NCBI RefSeq assembly: GCF_014108865.1 | Contig: NZ_CP053928.1 | Location: 434,001-498,000 of the forward strand | DNA length: 64,000 nt | Direction of reading: 5' to 3' | Source: Nocardioides sp. WS12 | GTDB lineage: Bacteria; Actinomycetota; Actinomycetes; Propionibacteriales; Nocardioidaceae | Part shown: positions 60,453 through 64,000 of the stretch, in pieces | Position numbering within the stretch: position 1 is the stretch's first letter | Layout of the letters: every line of letters starts with the position of its first letter | The notes under the pieces: model-generated | Seen by the model: only the letters and a program-made list of their open reading frames with translations | What the model was told of the DNA's origin: nothing | The model's database searches: none | Made by a program: the position numbers and the translations under genes

Positions 60453-60535
60453 TGCGCGAGGGGGGATTTGAACCCCCACGCCCTTTCGGACACTGCGACC
60501 TGAACGCAGCGCGTCTGCCGTTCCGCCACTCGCGC
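60453..60535 (-). tRNA. tRNA-Leu (anticodon CAG)
   Basis: On the minus strand the acceptor stem GCGCGAG (60535-60529) pairs with CTCGCGC (60460-60454), with discriminator A at 60453. The anticodon stem CTGCG/CGCAG holds loop TTCAGGT, giving anticodon CAG. The variable arm GTGTCCGAAAGGGCGTG is long, as in class II tRNAs, and the T-loop is GGTTCAAATCC-like. The CCA tail is not encoded. A tRNA-Leu next to fhaA is conserved in other actinobacteria. Confidence 0.95.
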
Positions 60536-60607
60536 GTGAAGCGTCGGCAAGGTTATCCCAGTCCCCGCCACTCGCCCAAAACCGGGTGCCGCACCCCGAC
60601 AGGCGCT

Positions 60608-60652
60608 TTCCCCGCGCTGGGCACGCACCTGGTGAGTGCGCAGCGCGGGGAA
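60608..60652 (+). other. Conspicuous stem-loop in the fhaA upstream region
   Basis: TTCCCCGCGCTG at 60608-60619 pairs perfectly with CAGCGCGGGGAA at 60641-60652. The 21-nt loop has inner GCAC/GTGC complementarity. It lies 104-148 bp before the fhaA GTG, upstream of a plausible -10 (60708), and may act as a terminator or regulatory element. Together with the tRNA and terminator it explains most of the 350-bp protein-free gap 60406-60755. Confidence 0.55.
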
Positions 60653-60707
60653 GGGACGAACCGCGGGGGTCCGGGACGATGTACCGGGCCCGGAAGGGTG
60701 CCACCGA

Positions 60708-60713
60708 TACGAT
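60708..60713 (+). promoter_or_regulatory. Candidate -10 element of fhaA operon
   Basis: TACGAT fits the actinobacterial TANNNT -10 consensus and is 43 nt before the fhaA start, with GGGAGG as ribosome-binding site in between. No convincing -35 was seen. Confidence 0.4.
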
Positions 60714-60755
60714 CGACAGACCCGTCAGGCGACCTCGGAAGGGAGGGCACCCCAC

Positions 60756-61493
60756 GTGGGGGGACTGCAGCGTTTCGAACAACGCCTCGAGCAGGCGATC
60801 TCCGGCGCGTTCGCGCGCACCTTCCGGAGCGCCGTCCAGCCGGTCGAGATCGCGGCCGCTCTCCAGCGCGAGCTGGACAACAAGGCGCAGGTGCTCTCGC
60901 GGCACCGTCGACTGGTGCCCAACAGCTTCGCGGTCGAGTTGTCGACGGGCGACCTCGAGCGGCTCGGGCCCTACGACTCGACGCTGGCGACCGAGCTCAC
61001 CGAACAGCTCACCGAGCACGCCGAACTGCAGTCCTATGTCTTCCCCGGCGCGATCCGGATCGTCTTCGAGGCGGCCGACGACCTCGGCACCGGGCGGTTC
61101 CGGGTCCGCAGCCAGGCCGAAGCCTCCGTGACCGGACACTCCCGTCGCGGCAGCACCCAGCGCACCCGCGCGGTCATCGAGGTCAACGGCACCCAGCACC
61201 CGCTGCAGGCGCCGGGACTGGTGGTCGGTCGCGGCAGCGAGGCCGACATCCGGATCAACGACCCCGGCGTGAGCCGGCGGCACGCGGAGTTCCTGATCAC
61301 CACCCAGTCCGGCGACGGCTACGCGCCCGGCGAGGGGCCGCTCCTGATCGAGGTCCACGACATGGGCTCCACCAACGGCATCCGGGTCGACGGACAGAAG
61401 GTCGCCCGCGCGGTGCTGCGTGAGGGCTCCCGCGTCCAGATCGGTCACACTTCGCTCGTACTTCGACTGCTCGAGGAGGCGGCCGATGTCTGA
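60756..61493 (+). CDS. fhaA: FhaA: DUF3662 and FHA-domain protein
   Basis: A 245-residue protein. The N-terminal DUF3662 domain (about 1-120) reads RFEQRLEQAISGAFARTF. The C-terminal FHA domain (about 140-240) has GRGSEADIRINDPGVSRRH and MGSTNGIRV, which bind phosphothreonine. In mycobacteria FhaA couples Ser/Thr kinases to peptidoglycan synthesis. GTG 60756 was chosen with the GGGAGG site upstream. It is the first gene of the conserved fhaA-fhaB-pstP-rodA block, overlapping fhaB by 8 bp. The mycobacterial protein has a long linker that is shorter here. Confidence 0.95.
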   Translation: MGGLQRFEQRLEQAISGAFARTFRSAVQPVEIAAALQRELDNKAQVLSRHRRLVPNSFAVELSTGDLERLGPYDSTLATELTEQLTEHAELQSYVFPGAIRIVFEAADDLGTGRFRVRSQAEASVTGHSRRGSTQRTRAVIEVNGTQHPLQAPGLVVGRGSEADIRINDPGVSRRHAEFLITTQSGDGYAPGEGPLLIEVHDMGSTNGIRVDGQKVARAVLREGSRVQIGHTSLVLRLLEEAADV

Positions 61494-61950
61494 GCTGACC
61501 CTGTTCCTGGTCCGGATCGCGTACCTCGCGATCCTCTGGATCTTCGTGCTCTCCGCGATCTCGGTGATCCGGTCCGACATGTTCGGTGCCCGCGTCCCTG
61601 CACCCGCCAGCCCCGGCAAGCAGCCCAAGCCGGCGAAGGCGCCCGCCGCTCGCCGCGGCCAGCCCAAGGAGGTCGCCGTCGTCCAGGGCGTCAACACCGG
61701 GATCGTCGCCGACCTCGCGCAGGCGCCCATCCTGATCGGGCGCGGCAACGACGCAGCCATCCGCCTCGACGACGACTACGTCTCCACCCGCCACGCTCGG
61801 ATCGTGTCGTCCGGTGGGCAGTGGTACGTCGAGGACCTCGGCTCCACCAACGGCACGTACATCGGCAGCCAGCGGCTCACCCAGCCCGTCCCCGTGGGCC
61901 TCGGCTCGCAGATCCGGATCGGAAAGACCATCGTGGAGCTGAGGAAGTAG
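61486..61950 (+). CDS. fhaB: FhaB/FipA: membrane-anchored FHA-domain protein
   Basis: A 154-residue protein with an N-terminal helix (about 5-27), a basic Pro/Ala linker, and a C-terminal FHA domain with GRGNDAAIRLDDDYVSTRHAR and LGSTNGTYI. It binds threonine-phosphorylated division proteins at the membrane. ATG 61486 overlaps the end of fhaA; the stop is directly adjacent to the pstP ATG. Confidence 0.95.
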   Translation: MSELTLFLVRIAYLAILWIFVLSAISVIRSDMFGARVPAPASPGKQPKPAKAPAARRGQPKEVAVVQGVNTGIVADLAQAPILIGRGNDAAIRLDDDYVSTRHARIVSSGGQWYVEDLGSTNGTYIGSQRLTQPVPVGLGSQIRIGKTIVELRK

Positions 61951-63504
61951 ATGACCGAACCGACAGCACCGGACGGTCCCCCGCCTCCGCCTCCGCCCCC
62001 GGAGCCGACCTCCGACCGCCCCGTCGACCCGGACCCCATCTCGGGTCCGACGGTCGAGGGCGACACGATCCTTCCGCCGGTCCCGGCCGACACCGTCGAC
62101 GTACCCATTCCCGCTCCGCGGCCGGCCCTGGCATTCAGCTACCACGCGGTCTCCGACGTGGGTCGGGTGCGCAAGGACAACCAGGACTCCGGGTACGCCG
62201 GCCCGTGGCTGCTCGCCGTCTGTGATGGCGTCGGTGGCGCGGCCCGCGGTGACATCGCCTCCAGCACGGCCATCAACGAGCTGCGCCAGCTCGACGAGGC
62301 GCCCGGTTCGGTCGACCTGATCGAACGGATCAACGACGGCCTCGAAGAGGCGCACGTGTCCATCGGCGCCCAGGTCGACCACGACGCCTCGCTCAACGGC
62401 ACGAGTACGACGGTCACCGTCGGGCTGTTCGACGGTGCCCGGCTCGCGCTGGGTCATGTCGGCGACTCGCGTGCCTATCTCTACCGCGACGGCGAGCTGT
62501 CCCAGCTCACCAGCGACCACACCTTCGTGCAGAGCCTGATCGACGAGGGCCGGATCACCGAGGAGGAGGCGCGGGTCCACCCGCACCGCAACCTCATCCT
62601 CAAGGCCCTCGACGGCCTGCACGACGTCGAACCGGACCTGTTCACGCTCGAACTCGTCGCGGGCGACCGCCTGTTCTTCTGCAGTGACGGTGCGTGCGGT
62701 GTCCTCGACGACCTGCGGATCACCGAGATCCTGGCGGACGGCACCCCCGAGTTCTCCGCAGTCGAGATGGTCCGCGCCAGCCTCGAGGCCGGCAGTTCCG
62801 ACAACGTGACCTGCGTGGTCGCCGACGTCCATCTCGCCCCGAACCCGGGCGACACGGCCGTCGTACCCCCGGAGCCGCAGATCGTCGGCGCCGCCGCCGA
62901 ACTGAAGCAGCGGCGTCCGCGCGCGTTGTTCCGTGGCCACCGTTCCGGCGACACCGGCGAGCTCGAGCCGATCGACGAGGAGATCCCGCCCGGCGTCGAC
63001 CACGCCATCCGCGCCGACCCGCCGCCGGACCCCGAGGCCGTTCGCTACGCCCTGCAGCCCCCGCCGCGGTTCACGTGGGCGCGGCGCCTGCTCGCGCTCG
63101 CCGTCCTGCTCGGCCTGGTCTGGGTGGTCCTCGGTACGGCGTACTGGTGGAGCCAGCGGCAGTACTACATCGGCGAGGAGAAGGGTGAGGTCGTGCTCTT
63201 CCAGGGCGTCGACGTCCCCGGCCTGTCCGACGTGGTCTGGCGCCCCGGCCTGTCCTTCGACGACCTCAGCCAGGCCGACAAGAGCGCCGTCGACGGTCGC
63301 CTGAACTACGACAACTACGAAGAGGCCGTCAAGAAGCTGCGGCAGCTCGGCGACGAAACCGACGAGACACCGACCGACGAGACACCGACCGAGGAGCCCT
63401 CCGTCACGCCCCCGACGTCCGCCACCACGTCCACGTCCACGCCCGCGCCCACCCCGCCCTCCGGCGAGGCGAGCGACTTCGGCAGCCCGGCCGACGGCTC
63501 CTGA
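61951..63504 (+). CDS. pstP: PP2C-family Ser/Thr phosphatase PstP with Pro-rich N-terminal extension
   Basis: A 517-residue phosphatase. The PP2C domain covers about residues 61-310 with metal-binding acidic motifs around RKDNQDS (74-80), AVCDGVGG (89-96), FCSDGACG and SSDNVT. A helix near 375-395 crosses the membrane, and an acidic, Thr/Pro-rich tail is outside. The first ~60 residues are Pro-rich and absent from the usual PstP start; a shorter internal start is not evident since the ATG abuts the fhaB stop. It dephosphorylates proteins phosphorylated by Pkn-type kinases such as PknA and PknB. Confidence 0.93.
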   Translation: MTEPTAPDGPPPPPPPPEPTSDRPVDPDPISGPTVEGDTILPPVPADTVDVPIPAPRPALAFSYHAVSDVGRVRKDNQDSGYAGPWLLAVCDGVGGAARGDIASSTAINELRQLDEAPGSVDLIERINDGLEEAHVSIGAQVDHDASLNGTSTTVTVGLFDGARLALGHVGDSRAYLYRDGELSQLTSDHTFVQSLIDEGRITEEEARVHPHRNLILKALDGLHDVEPDLFTLELVAGDRLFFCSDGACGVLDDLRITEILADGTPEFSAVEMVRASLEAGSSDNVTCVVADVHLAPNPGDTAVVPPEPQIVGAAAELKQRRPRALFRGHRSGDTGELEPIDEEIPPGVDHAIRADPPPDPEAVRYALQPPPRFTWARRLLALAVLLGLVWVVLGTAYWWSQRQYYIGEEKGEVVLFQGVDVPGLSDVVWRPGLSFDDLSQADKSAVDGRLNYDNYEEAVKKLRQLGDETDETPTDETPTEEPSVTPPTSATTSTSTPAPTPPSGEASDFGSPADGS

Positions 63505-63523
63505 GCGAACCGACGGCACTGAC

Positions 63524-64000
63524 ATGGCCACCAACTCAGCCCTGATGGGCTTCGTGCACCGCCGGCGGCGGGGCGCGGAGCTCTTCTTGCTGATCCTCGC
63601 GCTGCTCGTCGGCGTCGGCGCGTACGCCGCCGTCGGGCTCGGTGTCGACGGCGAGGTCCCGACGAACCTGATCGGGTACGGCGGCTGGTTGACCCTGCTC
63701 GTCGTCGCGGCCCACGTCGCGGTGCGCCGCGTGGCGCCGTACGCCGACCCGGTGCTGCTGCCCGTCGTGGCCGCCCTCAACGGCCTGGGTCTGGCGATCA
63801 TCCACCGCCTCGACCTCGCCAAGGAGACCGCGCTGGCCAGCCAGCAGCTGACCTGGATGACGTTGGGTGTCGTGCTGTTCATCGGCACCCTGGTGGTGCT
63901 GCCCGACCACCGGCTGCTCGCCCGCTTCACCTACACCTCGGGCCTCGCGGCGATCGGGCTGCTGATCCTGCCGATGCTCCCGGTGCTCGGCACCGAGATC
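63524..64000 (+). CDS. rodA: FtsW/RodA/SpoVE family glycosyltransferase, 3'-truncated
   Basis: The first 159 residues of a SEDS-family membrane protein are visible: a basic N-terminus (GFVHRRRRGAELFLLILALL), then helices around 18-38, 50-70, 80-95, 110-128 and 138-155. The motif LGLAIIHRLD in the third loop is typical of actinobacterial RodA/FtsW at this locus. ATG 63524 lies 19 bp after the pstP stop. The rest of the gene, and probably pbpA and the pkn kinases, lie beyond the right edge. Confidence 0.9.
   Translation, partial: MATNSALMGFVHRRRRGAELFLLILALLVGVGAYAAVGLGVDGEVPTNLIGYGGWLTLLVVAAHVAVRRVAPYADPVLLPVVAALNGLGLAIIHRLDLAKETALASQQLTWMTLGVVLFIGTLVVLPDHRLLARFTYTSGLAAIGLLILPMLPVLGTEI

Noticed and set aside
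60453..60535. tRNA-Ser
   Set aside because: The long variable arm fits both Ser and Leu, but the anticodon loop TTCAGGT gives CAG, which is leucine.

Overview
The window is high-GC DNA with dense, often overlapping genes, short intergenic gaps and frequent GTG/TTG starts. The gene content points to an actinobacterium, most like Nocardioides or a relative in the Nocardioidaceae: an AlkB-rubredoxin fusion, an LLM-family (F420- or FMN-type) oxidoreductase, several NarL-type two-component pairs, MMPL exporters, and at the right edge the conserved actinobacterial block tRNA-Leu / fhaA / fhaB / pstP / rodA. The genus is an inference from gene content and from short dispersed repeats; no rRNA is present to test it.

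Layout. 1-4.9 kb: the end of an ABC-2 permease, then a translationally coupled operon of PadR regulator, 53-aa protein, ABC ATPase and FtsX-type permease, with two tandem PadR-like dyads in front. 5-9.4 kb: an aldehyde-dehydrogenase-like protein that appears to have lost its catalytic residues, and a large secreted subtilase. 9.6-12.5 kb: a VapBC-type toxin-antitoxin pair behind an ABC-2 exporter. 12.6-24 kb: a pyrimidine-type catabolic cluster on the minus strand (beta-ureidopropionase, dihydropyrimidinase, LLM oxidoreductase, a two-permease NMT1/THI5-type ABC importer, a class III aminotransferase, CoA-acylating semialdehyde dehydrogenase), with a MocR/GntR regulator facing the other way. 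Together these could take a dihydropyrimidine to a beta-amino acid, then to a semialdehyde, then to an acyl-CoA. 24-28.4 kb: beta-oxidation FadB-like and FadA proteins with a divergent MerR regulator. 28.5-33 kb: DEAD-box helicase, AMACR-like racemase, DCC protein and M15 lipoprotein. 33-38 kb: TetR, [3Fe-4S] ferredoxin, AlkB-rubredoxin, a membrane protein, a P450 and a small conserved protein.

38-58 kb holds three histidine kinase/response regulator pairs, a flotillin/NfeD pair, TetR with an MMPL exporter, a glutathione-peroxidase-like enzyme, a nitroreductase, AsnC with a giant indolepyruvate ferredoxin oxidoreductase, a second MMPL, and a kinase with a TerB-like C-terminus. 58.3-60.4 kb encodes a secreted repeat protein. 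The last 3.5 kb is the conserved cell-division and Ser/Thr phospho-signalling block.

Most notable non-coding structures: a symmetric array of three plus three inverted 21-bp units filling the gap at 45214-45349; a shared 17-bp dyad TGACA-N7-TGTCA at two lipid-metabolism promoters (27653 and 31402); a family of dispersed inverted repeats that often lie against stop codons; and a dispersed repeat that forms the start of a response-regulator gene at 39304. No CRISPR array, insertion sequence, prophage or rRNA was seen.
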